A DNA stretch of 64,000 nucleotides from Thalassomonas actiniarum (GTDB lineage: Bacteria; Pseudomonadota; Gammaproteobacteria; Enterobacterales; Alteromonadaceae). Every line of letters starts with the position of its first letter. Position 1 is the first letter of the stretch. This document shows, one piece after another, positions 27,333-36,026 of this stretch. The notes under the pieces were generated by a model that was given only the letters and a program-made list of their open reading frames with translations, made no database searches and was not told the DNA's origin. The DNA lies in the NCBI RefSeq assembly GCF_000948975.2, contig NZ_CP059735.1, forward strand, positions 2,914,001 through 2,978,000. The letters run 5' to 3'. Made by a program: the position numbers and the translations under genes.

Positions 27333-27385
27333 TGCCAGGGCAAGTAACTGACCGGAATCAGTTGTTGGTCCCGGGCACTAAATGC

Positions 27386-27403
27386 AGGAAAAGCTTTCCT
27401 TTT
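27386..27403. terminator. Terminator-like hairpin between convergent genes
   Basis: AGGAAA-AGC-TTTCCT followed by TTT lies between the VOC gene and the convergent histidine-kinase gene. The stem is short and A/T-rich; it may act weakly in both directions. Confidence 0.35.
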
Positions 27404-27421
27404 AAGTTAAAGGCTTAGGCG

Positions 27422-29752
27422 TCAAGTTGCTTGCTGAAGGGCTTCGCTGTTTTTGCGTTTGCTGTGAGCGGCAAGCGTGTTCAATATCGCATCCCGGCTA
27501 ATGGGTTTATTAATAAAATCATCCATGCCGGCATCAAGGCATTTTTGTTTATCCTCGGTTTGGCTGCCGGCGGTGAGGGCGATGATTTTAACATGTTGAT
27601 CCGCATTTTCCCGCCGCCTGATTTGCCTTGCCGCTTCAAAGCCGTCCATTTGCGGCATAAAACAGTCCATAAAGATAATATCAAACTCTTCACACTGCCA
27701 AAGTTCAATCGCCTTTTGGCCATTATCGGCAACGGTCACTTCGCAATTAAAACTTTTTAAGATTTTTGTCGCGACGATTTGGTTAACCCGGATATCTTCC
27801 ACCAGCAAGATATTAAGATCAAAATCATGCTCCTGACTAACCTGCTGCTCAAAGGTTTTCTTGGCGGAGTATTTGGTAAATACCTGGGGATTAAAAATGG
27901 AATTGGACAATACCAGGTTAATAATATTAAGGATTTCGTGATCTTTGGCCGGGGTAGCCATCAATCCCTGGATCCCGGTTTTCTGGCATTTTTCGATATC
28001 GCTGTGCTCGGGCTCTGCACTGGTTAAAATGATTTTAAGCTGGACAAACTTTGCGTTTTTGCGAATAGATTGGGCAATTTCATAACCGCTGCTCCCCGGT
28101 ATATTTTTGTCTAGCAGCAGTAAATGATAGGGGTTGCCACAGTTAAATTGCTTGTTGAGCTGTTCAAAAAGTTCATCGGGGTTGGAAGTCTCATCGGTAA
28201 TCATGCCCCAGCTGGTGAGTAAAGGTTTGAGCACTTTTAAGTTCAGAATTTCATCATCGACATATAACACCCTTTTATTGGTGAGCTGGCGTAAATCTTC
28301 TTCGTTTTTCGATAACAGGTGGGAAGTGATGCTAAAGGTTATTTCGAAAGAGAAATGTGAGCCCTGGTTGTGGGCGCTCTCTAAATGAATCTCACTGTCC
28401 ATCGCTTCTACCAGCTCTTTACATATTGCCAGCCCCAGGCCTGTGCCGTCATATTTGCGGGTGGTGGAGTTATCTACCTGAGAAAATTTTTCGAAAACTT
28501 TATCCTGGTACTCCCGGTCAATGCCGATCCCTGTGTCATAGACATTAAATAAGATCTTTTGTTTTTGTGGTAACCGTTCAAGGCATTCAACCTTAAGTAA
28601 AACATGCCCGCTGTGGGTAAACTTGATAGCATTGCCTATCAGGTTCGATAACACTTGTCTCAAGCGCATGGGATCGCCTAGCAAATAATGATCTATGCTT
28701 GAGGCTATCTGCAGCTTCAGGGCCAGTCCTTTTTCCGTAGCCCTGGGGGTGAACAGTTCTATCACCCCTTCACATAATTCTGTCAGGCTAAATTCAATGG
28801 ATTCTATTTCCAGGCGGCCGGACTCTATTTTAGACAAATCGAGCACGCCGTTAATAAGGTCTAACAGGTTATAGGAGGAGCGATTGATGATTTCTGCCAG
28901 GTGCAGTTGTTCTTCGTTGAGATTGGAAGAAAGCAAAAGGGAAGTGGTGCCGATAATACCGTTCATGGGAGTGCGGATTTCATGGCTCATATTGGCAACA
29001 AATTCACTTTTTACCTGGCTCGCCTGCTCGGCTTTTTGTTTAGCTTCATTGATCTGTTCAAATGATTGCTGCAGGCTGAGGATCATCTTGTTATAACTGA
29101 GCACCATAAAATTGAGCTCATCATCGACCGGTTTCTTGCGGTTCAGGGATAAAGGGGTGCTGGCAAGCCCTGCGCGTATCGAGCGCATGCTTTGGCTTAA
29201 CCGGGACAAATGGCGGCCGATCAGGCGGTAGACCACAAAGAGTATAAAGGCTGAGACAACAAAGGTTTTTGCCGCCTGGGTAAATAATACCAACAGGGCT
29301 TTATCGAATAGATTTTGATAAACCGGCTCCAGGTTGGTGGTAACCGCCAATAGTCCCAGATTATGCTCTTCCCCTTCATAGCGGTAAAAGATAGGCCATT
29401 GCTTGGTTTGGACATACTCTTCCTTGTTATAACCCAGGCGAATAATGCTTTCGCCGTCCCGGAATAACTCGACCAGCAAGATGTCGGAAATATTCTTAAT
29501 GCCGCTGATTTGTACCTTGAGCTGGTCAATATCATCAACCCATAAGGCTGCGGCAACCGTGGATACGTAGCTTTTTTCGATTTGCAATAGGCGATCATTG
29601 AGTTCTTCCATGTCATGTCGGTAATCGAATAAGAGATGAATGGCGGTAATGATCAAGGTAATTATCGAACTAACGAATAGAATCCAAAAGACCAGTTGTT
29701 TAGCTATACCCTGACGAAACTTTCGGCCTGACTGCGCGTGAGTAATTGCCAC
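27422..29752 (-). CDS. Hybrid sensor histidine kinase with two receiver domains
   Basis: About 776 aa. TM1 lies near 18-38, a periplasmic sensor region near 40-150, TM2 near 158-182, then HAMP and a coiled coil. HisKA carries the phospho-accepting H257 ([12 protein letters not shown]), and HATPase motifs follow ([24 protein letters not shown]). Receiver 1 has VDDE and D548 (LLDKNIPGS) but lacks the usual Lys-Pro context (TPAKD). Receiver 2 has VED and D696 ([11 protein letters not shown]) and NKP. No HPt domain is present, so it probably needs a separate phosphotransfer protein. I choose GTG 29752, preceded by AAGGA; an ATG at 29842 would run through the divergent promoter. Divergent from the periplasmic binding-like gene at 29853. 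Confidence 0.88.
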   Translation of the reverse strand: MAITHAQSGRKFRQGIAKQLVFWILFVSSIITLIITAIHLLFDYRHDMEELNDRLLQIEKSYVSTVAAALWVDDIDQLKVQISGIKNISDILLVELFRDGESIIRLGYNKEEYVQTKQWPIFYRYEGEEHNLGLLAVTTNLEPVYQNLFDKALLVLFTQAAKTFVVSAFILFVVYRLIGRHLSRLSQSMRSIRAGLASTPLSLNRKKPVDDELNFMVLSYNKMILSLQQSFEQINEAKQKAEQASQVKSEFVANMSHEIRTPMNGIIGTTSLLLSSNLNEEQLHLAEIINRSSYNLLDLINGVLDLSKIESGRLEIESIEFSLTELCEGVIELFTPRATEKGLALKLQIASSIDHYLLGDPMRLRQVLSNLIGNAIKFTHSGHVLLKVECLERLPQKQKILFNVYDTGIGIDREYQDKVFEKFSQVDNSTTRKYDGTGLGLAICKELVEAMDSEIHLESAHNQGSHFSFEITFSITSHLLSKNEEDLRQLTNKRVLYVDDEILNLKVLKPLLTSWGMITDETSNPDELFEQLNKQFNCGNPYHLLLLDKNIPGSSGYEIAQSIRKNAKFVQLKIILTSAEPEHSDIEKCQKTGIQGLMATPAKDHEILNIINLVLSNSIFNPQVFTKYSAKKTFEQQVSQEHDFDLNILLVEDIRVNQIVATKILKSFNCEVTVADNGQKAIELWQCEEFDIIFMDCFMPQMDGFEAARQIRRRENADQHVKIIALTAGSQTEDKQKCLDAGMDDFINKPISRDAILNTLAAHSKRKNSEALQQAT

Positions 29753-29852
29753 AAAATCATCCTTGCACTGGAAAATGAGATTTTCTGAGTTAACCTTAGT
29801 AAACAGAAGGTTAATTATCAATATTTCTTCGCAATCTAGCACGGGATCTGTT

Positions 29853-30614
29853 ATGGGACTTCAGACAATAGCGCTTGTTTTTATATCATTATTTGGGCTA
29901 ACAGGGATAAAAGGTCACGCAGAAACAATTAATTACGTTGTCATTGATAATCAGGCCAAGCCTTTTCAAATAGAAGATGATGCAAAAAATCATTCCGGTA
30001 TCATTACCGATATTGTCAATGAAATATTTAAGGGATCGCCATACGAGGTTAAGTTTCATACCCTGCCTTTTAACCGTATGATGAAGATGTTGTCCACGGG
30101 CAAGATTAAAAACTGGATCACATATGGCTCCCCCAGTTGGGGAGGGGTACAGGCGGAGCATTTGTCCCGGCTGCCGGTGTACCATGTTGAGCATAAATTG
30201 GTGACAAACCCCTCTTATGCCGGTGAAGTTAAGGAAGTGGAAGATTTGTTCGGCAAAACCCTGATTTTGCTGCATGGCTTTGATTATCCCGGGCTGGAGC
30301 CTTATTTAAAGGCTGAGACAATTAAAGAGATCCGGGTCAAAAACCATGACTCCGCTTTTAGGTTGCTAAAAAGGTTATCCGATAAAGCCGGGTTTGTTGA
30401 AATGTCGCTGAGAATTGAATACAACCTGAAACAGACCAACCGGGATCCCGGCATGTTTTTGCAAAAAAACTTTTCAACCGTGATCTCCGATTATGATATT
30501 CATCTGGCCATGGATCCGGATATGGAGTTTTCCTTTGACCGCTTTGTCAATGATCGTCTGGTGGCCCTGAGCCAGGACGGTACCTTAAAACGTATTGTCG
30601 ACCGTTACCAATAA
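29853..30614 (+). CDS. Periplasmic solute-binding-like protein (SBP_bac_3 type)
   Basis: 253 aa with a signal peptide ([21 protein letters not shown]) followed by an extracellular solute-binding family-3-like fold ([16 protein letters not shown] ... [15 protein letters not shown] ... [21 protein letters not shown]). No ABC permease or ATPase lies nearby, so it is more likely a sensory partner or orphan than a transporter subunit. It is divergently paired with the hybrid kinase (100 nt between starts), suggesting it may supply ligand information to that kinase. ATG 29853 gives the clean signal peptide. Confidence 0.78.
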   Translation: MGLQTIALVFISLFGLTGIKGHAETINYVVIDNQAKPFQIEDDAKNHSGIITDIVNEIFKGSPYEVKFHTLPFNRMMKMLSTGKIKNWITYGSPSWGGVQAEHLSRLPVYHVEHKLVTNPSYAGEVKEVEDLFGKTLILLHGFDYPGLEPYLKAETIKEIRVKNHDSAFRLLKRLSDKAGFVEMSLRIEYNLKQTNRDPGMFLQKNFSTVISDYDIHLAMDPDMEFSFDRFVNDRLVALSQDGTLKRIVDRYQ

Positions 30615-30639
30615 CCCTTTTTCTGTTGACTCCTCCCTA

Positions 30640-30670
30640 AAACAGCAAGGAAAGCTCTTCCTTGCTGTTT
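30640..30670. terminator. Strong 13-bp hairpin between convergent genes
   Basis: AAACAGCAAGGAA and TTCCTTGCTGTTT form a perfect 13-bp stem with a 5-nt loop, between the solute-binding gene (ends 30614) and the hydrolase gene (ends 30681). There is no long U-tract, but it probably works as a bidirectional terminator. Confidence 0.7.
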
Positions 30671-30680
30671 CGCTGTGTTA

Positions 30681-32333
30681 TTAGTCTTTTACCGGCAGCG
30701 ACAAGGTATTGTTTTCATTGTCACGGTAGTTGATATCCAGATGATAGAGCCCGATGCCCGGGGGACTGTATAGCAGATCACTGGTATCTATCACCAAAGA
30801 CAGGTAGTGGCCGGCAGGAACATCATAAGCAGTGGCCACCATCTCTAAATCCAGGGAGAGCGTCTGCCCGGGGACAGCGTTTAACAGCGTGTAAGGTGCA
30901 TGGCTTATCAGGCGTCCGGTACCGGTCCAGTCGACATCATATAAATAAGCCACCAGCAACGCCTCACTTTTACTCGGGGTAAGCTGGAGCTTGATTTTTG
31001 GGATACCGCGTAATTTCATTTCCCGGCTCAACCAGTCAGATTCCCAGCGGATGGCGTTGATACTGCTGATCAGGGGCATGCTGGCAATAATCGGCGCTTC
31101 CACCACATCTTCAAGAAAATAAGACAATAACGGGATGCCGGTTGTTGCCAAGGTGTCCAGGCCGGAATAAAAGCTGTCTGTTTTTGGCCACCAGGGACTA
31201 TAGGGGCTTGTTTTCATATCACCGTCACCGTCGATTTCTTTTTCATGCAAATACAAGGTTTGAGCTGAGAGCGCCGGGGAGGGCCAGTCCGGCAGCTCTT
31301 CGTAATCGCCGAATTTTACTTGCATGGCAACCGGTGCCTGCTCATTGATGCCGTTGTTTTCCTGTTTTAAATAAAAATCGAACCAGGCATGGGCATTGTG
31401 CCATATCCTGTGGTTGGACTTGCCCATCCCCAGTACTTCACCTACCGCATGGGTGCCCTGGCTGAGATCCATTTTCTTTGGCCCTTCCAGTGCCTGGTAG
31501 AGGGCCAGAACACTATTGGGCTGGAACAGGTTATCGCCGAAATTATTGGCCAAATACACAGGGACCCGGCGTTCGTTGAGTTTATCCACGTAAGAGAGCG
31601 GAGAGCGTACATCCGCCCAGACGGTGATTTCATCGATACGCTCCTGCTTGAGCAGATCCAGGTAATTGATGGCAATTTCATCACTGGGGTCACCGGTCAG
31701 GTAACCTATGCCGGTTAACAGGCCGCCCCATATCAGCCGAGGTGTATACTGGCCATACAAGGAGTCTGTCAGGCTGCCCCAGGTACTCATGGCCGCCACG
31801 GCGCTGATCCTGGGATCATTTGCCGCGCTCAATAAACTGATGCCTGAGCCGTAGGAAATGCCGGAGACGCCGATGCGGTTGATATCAACGGGATAATTGG
31901 CCAAAAGAAAGTCTATTGCCGCAGAGACATCCCGGACATCTTCGGGGCCGGCAGTGGCAATTTTGCCTTCGGACTCACCAAATCCCCGGGTGGAATAACT
32001 TAATACGACATAACCTTGTTCGGCAAAACGGGCGGCTTCTACCAGGTATTGATATTCATTCATGCCCCAGCTATTGATAAAAATAATGGCCGGATAATAC
32101 TCGGCTGCTGCTGTGGGGACAAAAATATTGGCCTCCAGGGTAATGCCGTCGTAAGCGCGGATCTGAATATTATCGTCGCTGATATAATGCTCAGACTCTT
32201 TAAAGACGGGGTCGCCCACCATGCCCCTGAGCAGGGAGACCAAGTCCACCGCACTGGCCCCGACACTGATCACCGACAGGCATACCAGGACAAAGGCGCG
32301 AAAGCTATTCGCCCAGATGATACTTTTGTTCAT
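30681..32333 (-). CDS. Secreted CocE/X-Pro dipeptidyl-peptidase-type hydrolase
   Basis: 550-aa alpha/beta hydrolase of the CocE/NonD (peptidase S15) family. A signal peptide covers ~1-27 (SFRAFVLVCLSVISVGASA). The nucleophile is S160 in GISYGS, the acid lies in NNFGDNLFQPNS and the histidine in SQGTHAVGE. The C-terminal beta region (~420-545, GHYLSLVIDTSD) is the jelly-roll domain of the family. The natural substrate (ester, amide or X-Pro peptide) cannot be told. ATG 32333 is preceded by AAGGAAATCCAAT; a longer frame to 32465 would put 44 non-signal residues in front and is rejected. Confidence 0.87.
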   Translation of the reverse strand: MNKSIIWANSFRAFVLVCLSVISVGASAVDLVSLLRGMVGDPVFKESEHYISDDNIQIRAYDGITLEANIFVPTAAAEYYPAIIFINSWGMNEYQYLVEAARFAEQGYVVLSYSTRGFGESEGKIATAGPEDVRDVSAAIDFLLANYPVDINRIGVSGISYGSGISLLSAANDPRISAVAAMSTWGSLTDSLYGQYTPRLIWGGLLTGIGYLTGDPSDEIAINYLDLLKQERIDEITVWADVRSPLSYVDKLNERRVPVYLANNFGDNLFQPNSVLALYQALEGPKKMDLSQGTHAVGEVLGMGKSNHRIWHNAHAWFDFYLKQENNGINEQAPVAMQVKFGDYEELPDWPSPALSAQTLYLHEKEIDGDGDMKTSPYSPWWPKTDSFYSGLDTLATTGIPLLSYFLEDVVEAPIIASMPLISSINAIRWESDWLSREMKLRGIPKIKLQLTPSKSEALLVAYLYDVDWTGTGRLISHAPYTLLNAVPGQTLSLDLEMVATAYDVPAGHYLSLVIDTSDLLYSPPGIGLYHLDINYRDNENNTLSLPVKD

Positions 32334-32753
32334 ATTGGATTTCCTTATACTTATATTTTTTATAATTAACAGCTTGGCTGTACCGGTGTGTAAAATTTTC
32401 CGGCACTTTAACCATAGAAAAGATCCCGGCAAGGAGATATTTATCTGATTTATATTGGATATCATTGATAATTAGGGATATTTTTGAACGGAGTCATCCA
32501 TTCTGGTTAACCAGTGTTAACGGCAGTAAATGCTTTACCGGCAAAGACCGCCATGGATTTTGACAGCTTGGCAAATAAACCTGTGTGCGTTTAAGGAGAA
32601 AGTCCAGGAGGAAATAAAGAGTAAAGCCGCGGTAAAGCTGTTACTGCGCGGATTTTTAGGGGGCAGCCTGGGACTTAAAGATTAACTTATTCTTTTACTT
32701 GAATTATTTATCGTATTGACGCAAATTAGATAAAAAATACCGGCAGGACCACT
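32334..32753. other. Divergent intergenic region, 420 nt
   Basis: It lies between the hydrolase gene (minus) and the DUF5062 gene (plus). It must hold the promoters of both. I see the hydrolase ribosome-binding site at its left edge and AGGA before ATG 32754, but no convincing -35/-10 pairs, repeats or RNA gene. Confidence 0.5.
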
Positions 32754-33017
32754 ATGAAGAAATTTAAAAATGAAGCCGCATTGCTGAAAATGGCGATAGA
32801 TATAGGTGAAAAATATGCGATGAACCGGGGCTATAAAGGATTTTCCGGTACGAATTCCGCCAAAGAAAAGGTAGAGTGCCTCTACCTGTTACTGGTGCAG
32901 GACAAACTGATCCAGGCACTGGCCAAAGGCCAGGAAAACCAGCCGAATATGAAACATAAGCTGGCCCTGTGGATCGCCAAGCAACTACCTGAAAATCATC
33001 CTTTATTGAAAGATTAA
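32754..33017 (+). CDS. DUF5062 family small protein
   Basis: 87 aa, Lys-rich and soluble (ALLKMAIDIGEKYAMNRGY ... KVECLYLLLVQDKLIQ ... KHKLALWIAKQLP). The pattern matches DUF5062, an uncharacterised gammaproteobacterial family, from memory. AGGACCACT precedes the ATG. Function unknown. Confidence 0.72.
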   Translation: MKKFKNEAALLKMAIDIGEKYAMNRGYKGFSGTNSAKEKVECLYLLLVQDKLIQALAKGQENQPNMKHKLALWIAKQLPENHPLLKD

Positions 33018-33037
33018 TTGTCGTGCTGTGGTTGCAG

Positions 33038-33079
33038 TGCCGCCGGCAGCACCGGGTATTATCCCATTGGCCGGCGGCA
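33038..33079. terminator. GC-rich hairpin between convergent genes
   Basis: TGCCGCCGGC (33038-33047) and GCCGGCGGCA (33070-33079) form a perfect 10-bp inverted repeat with a 22-nt loop, between DUF5062 (+) and the crotonase gene (-). It is probably a bidirectional terminator, though without a U-run. Confidence 0.5.
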
Positions 33080-33089
33080 TTAACGCCGC

Positions 33090-33899
33090 TTACCACTGCC
33101 CCCTGGCAGTAAAATCTTTTTGTACTTCCTTATCATGGGTTTGGTTAAAGGTTTTAATTTTTTGGTTTTTACCCGCCAGGACCCTGAGCTGGTAAGCGGA
33201 CTCCCGGGCTAAAGCGGCTCCGGGGCCGCTCCACCAGCTTTTGTTGTATAACCTTTTCACCGCCGATACCGCATCCGGTGATTGCCGGCAAATCTCAGTT
33301 GCCAGTTGTTTTGCTTTTTCAAGCGGCTGTTCATCAACGTCCATAATCAGGCCTAAGGCAAGTGCCTGCCCTGCGCTGATTTCCTCACCTGTCATGGCAA
33401 GTTTTTTCGCGGTATCCTGGTTAAGCAGGGTCCGTAGTGCCAAAGTGCCGCCCATATCCGGGATCAGGCCCCATTTGGCTTCCATAATGGCAAGGGAGCT
33501 TTCGGGGTGGGCAATGCGAAAATCAGCGCCCAGGGCAATTTGTAAACCGCCGCCCCAGCATCTGCCAGTTATCGCCATAATCACAGGCATAGGCAAGTCT
33601 CTCCAGCCGGTGGAGACCCGCTGGGCCAGGTTTGCCCGCCAGGGCAGCCACTTAAATAATAATTTGATGGCATTGAGGGGAGAGCGCATCACAGATTTGA
33701 TATCCAAGCCGGTACAAAAGTCCTGCCCGGTGCCGGAGACGATAACGGCGCGGATGTCCCGGTTTTTTTTGAGTTTCCTGATGGTGTTATCAATAGCCTG
33801 GAACATCTTGATATCCAGGGCATTGTGCTTGTCCGGTCGGCTTAGGCAGACATGGGCGATTTGATCTTCGATTGTTACCTTGATGCGGTTATTGTTCAT
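33090..33899 (-). CDS. Crotonase / enoyl-CoA hydratase family protein
   Basis: 269 aa with the crotonase fold: N-terminal SRPDKHNALD, oxyanion region FCTGLDIKSV, ITGRCWGGGLQIALGADFRI (20 residues), and a Glu in MEAKWGLIPDMGG. The family acts on acyl-CoA thioesters (hydration or isomerisation, usually in fatty-acid degradation). No beta-oxidation genes are adjacent, so the substrate is open. Starts at ATG 33899, ends 10 nt after the hairpin. Confidence 0.9.
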   Translation of the reverse strand: MNNNRIKVTIEDQIAHVCLSRPDKHNALDIKMFQAIDNTIRKLKKNRDIRAVIVSGTGQDFCTGLDIKSVMRSPLNAIKLLFKWLPWRANLAQRVSTGWRDLPMPVIMAITGRCWGGGLQIALGADFRIAHPESSLAIMEAKWGLIPDMGGTLALRTLLNQDTAKKLAMTGEEISAGQALALGLIMDVDEQPLEKAKQLATEICRQSPDAVSAVKRLYNKSWWSGPGAALARESAYQLRVLAGKNQKIKTFNQTHDKEVQKDFTARGQW

Positions 33900-34103
33900 G
33901 GTATTTATTCTTTTTTGTTGTCAAATGAGGTAAGACCAGTTCAGGTTAGCGAATTCAATTTCCCTTGTAAAGTCTGGGTTTACCCGGGCAGGCGTAATAG
34001 GCGCCTTTTCTCCCGGCCCTTTATCGTTAACAAACAGGACTGTACTTAACGGTGGCTCAGTCTTATCAGCTGTTTATATTATTCACAGCCGGAACTTTTT
34101 CAC

Positions 34104-35243
34104 ATGGCAGATGAAAACGTGGGATTTACCATTCTGATTGTTGATGATAATCCTACCAATATCGATTTGTTAAGGCGGTTTTTAGCGCCGGAGCATTACC
34201 AAGTTGCTGCGCTTACCAGTGGCGAGCAGGCATTAAAGCTGATGGCCAAAATTGCTCCGGATCTGATCTTGTTGGATATCATGATGCCGGGTTTAGATGG
34301 CTATTAAGTTTGTCAGCAGCTCAAACAGATAGCCTGTATCAGCATATACCGGTGATTTTTGTCACCGCCAGGGTTGAGCCTGAAGATTTACGCCGCGGCT
34401 TTGCCCTCGGGGTGGCGGATTATATTACCAAGCCGGTTAATCAGGATATTTTACTGGCACGGGAGAAAAATCAGCAGTCTTGTGTCCGGCAATTAAAACT
34501 TGAACGCCAGTTGCTGGAAGAGTCGGAAAAATGGCAAAGCTGGGCCATATGGTGGCGAGTATTGCCCATGAAGTAGCAACCCCGATGAGCAACATTGCCC
34601 TGGCAATTAACTGTATCCATAAAGAAACTGTTAAGCTGCACCAGGCACTCGAGCAAAACAGCTAAATAAGCATGCCCTGGCAGATTTTTTCGAGATGGTA
34701 GAAGAAAGCCTGACATTATGTGAAGAAAACAGCCAGCAGGCAAACTCGGTGCTGTCAAGTTTTAAACAGGTGGCGGTGAACCAGTGCAGCCAGCAGGTTA
34801 TCCGTTTTAATTTGCAGGATGTCTTGCAGGCCCTCAGGCCGATCCTGAAACGTTTGCCCCACAGTGTCAAACTCGATATCGACCCCGAATTATTCCTGTT
34901 GACTTATCCCGGAGTCTTGTCGCAAGTGATGATTAATTTAATTAATAACTCACTGGTGCATGGTTTTAGCGGGACTTACCGGGGAGAAATTACCATTACC
35001 GCCAGAGATATCGGAGGCAGGGCCGAGATTTACTATAGTGATAACGGTCTGGGGATCGCCGAGGCAGATCGGAAGCTGGCATTTAACCCGTTTTTTACCA
35101 CTAAGGCCGGGAGGCAGTGGTCTGGGCTTGTCCATCAGTAAAAAACTGGTGGAAAATGAATTAAGGAGCAGTATTGCATTAGACCCGGGCACAGGCCCGG
35201 GGTACTGTTTATTATCACGTTAAGTAAAGACATTCAGGCCTGA
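34104..35243 (+). pseudogene. Decayed response-regulator/histidine-kinase gene (one nonsense, about five frameshifts)
   Basis: Read across frames, the stretch encodes a receiver domain (ILIVDDNPTN ... LILLDIMMPGLDGY ... IPVIFVTA ... KPVN), a HisKA with SIAHEVATPMSN, and HATPase motifs (MINLINNSLVHGF, YYSDNGLGI, GGSGLGLSISK), finishing with LFIITLSKDIQA and a TGA at 35241-35243. The reading frame is broken by a TAA at 34305-34307 (where the receiver expects GYEV), then by frame changes near 34335, 34525, 34662, 35107 and 35200. Neighbouring genes are all intact, so random sequencing error is unlikely. The complete gene would encode about 375 aa, a receiver-kinase fusion. Starts at ATG 34104. 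Confidence 0.85.
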
Positions 35244-35439
35244 GTTGCCCTGCTTTTATTGTTACTTGCCAATTTTTGCTATCTGCTTGTTCGCTATCAA
35301 TAATTTTCACTTAAGTGGATGATCCCGCCATTTTTTAATGATATCGTTAAAGTGAAGGGATAAAGTCATGAATTGTTGGCAGTTTACGACTACAGTTAAC
35401 ATAAAGCCATCAGGCTTTTTATTAAAAGAGGGATTTAAG

Positions 35440-35859
35440 ATGGAATCATTACAAGTCAAAGAATATATGAACCATTACCCGGTTACTTTTACCCCGGAAA
35501 TGGTGGTAGAAGAAGCCTCACTGCGCTTTTTAAAAACCAAACAAATAGGCGGTCCGGTTGTTGATAAGCACCATCGTCTGGTGGGCTTCTTGTCGGAAAG
35601 TGATGTACTGGCAAAAATGCTGGAAACTATTTATTACAATGAACATATCGCCAATGTTGAAGATTTGATGCGCAAGGATGTGTTATCGGTAAAACCCTAT
35701 GACTCTATAGTAGAACTGGCGCAATCCATGTTAAAGAATAAACCTAAGGTATATCCGGTAATCGATGATGATGAAAACCTGCTCGGTACCATCTGCCGCA
35801 ATGATGTCTTACAGGCGATAGATAAGCATTTGCGCGCCGGTTTTCACGCCGGGAAATAG
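35440..35859 (+). CDS. CBS-domain protein
   Basis: 139 aa with two CBS domains in tandem (VKEYMNHYPVTFTPEMVVEE ... GGPVVDKHHRLVGFLSESDV; VEDLMRKDVLSVKPYDSI ... VYPVIDDDENLLGTICRND). CBS pairs bind adenosine nucleotides and usually regulate a partner. ATG 35440 is preceded by AGAGGG; an in-frame ATG at 35368 would add 24 unrelated residues. It follows the kinase pseudogene by ~200 nt. Confidence 0.87.
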   Translation: MESLQVKEYMNHYPVTFTPEMVVEEASLRFLKTKQIGGPVVDKHHRLVGFLSESDVLAKMLETIYYNEHIANVEDLMRKDVLSVKPYDSIVELAQSMLKNKPKVYPVIDDDENLLGTICRNDVLQAIDKHLRAGFHAGK

Positions 35860-36026
35860 TTTAAAAGTAAATGCAGACAAGGGCACTGCTTCCTTAGCCT
35901 GCCCGGCTGCTGCTGGTGGCCATTTATTCATTGCCGTTAGCAGCGGGGCTTGGTGCCACATCCATTGCTGCAATTGCTTTATAATACTGTTAAAATAGCC
36001 TTTTTATATCGCTATTCGAGTTTGTT

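Noticed and set aside
29753-29842. Extended start (ATG 29842) for the hybrid kinase
   Set aside because: It would overlap the divergent promoter region, and GTG 29752 has a Shine-Dalgarno and leads straight into TM1.
34104-35243. Alternative that the broken kinase gene is two or three genuine short genes
   Set aside because: The pieces join into one receiver-HisKA-HATPase order in successive frames with motifs cut mid-domain.
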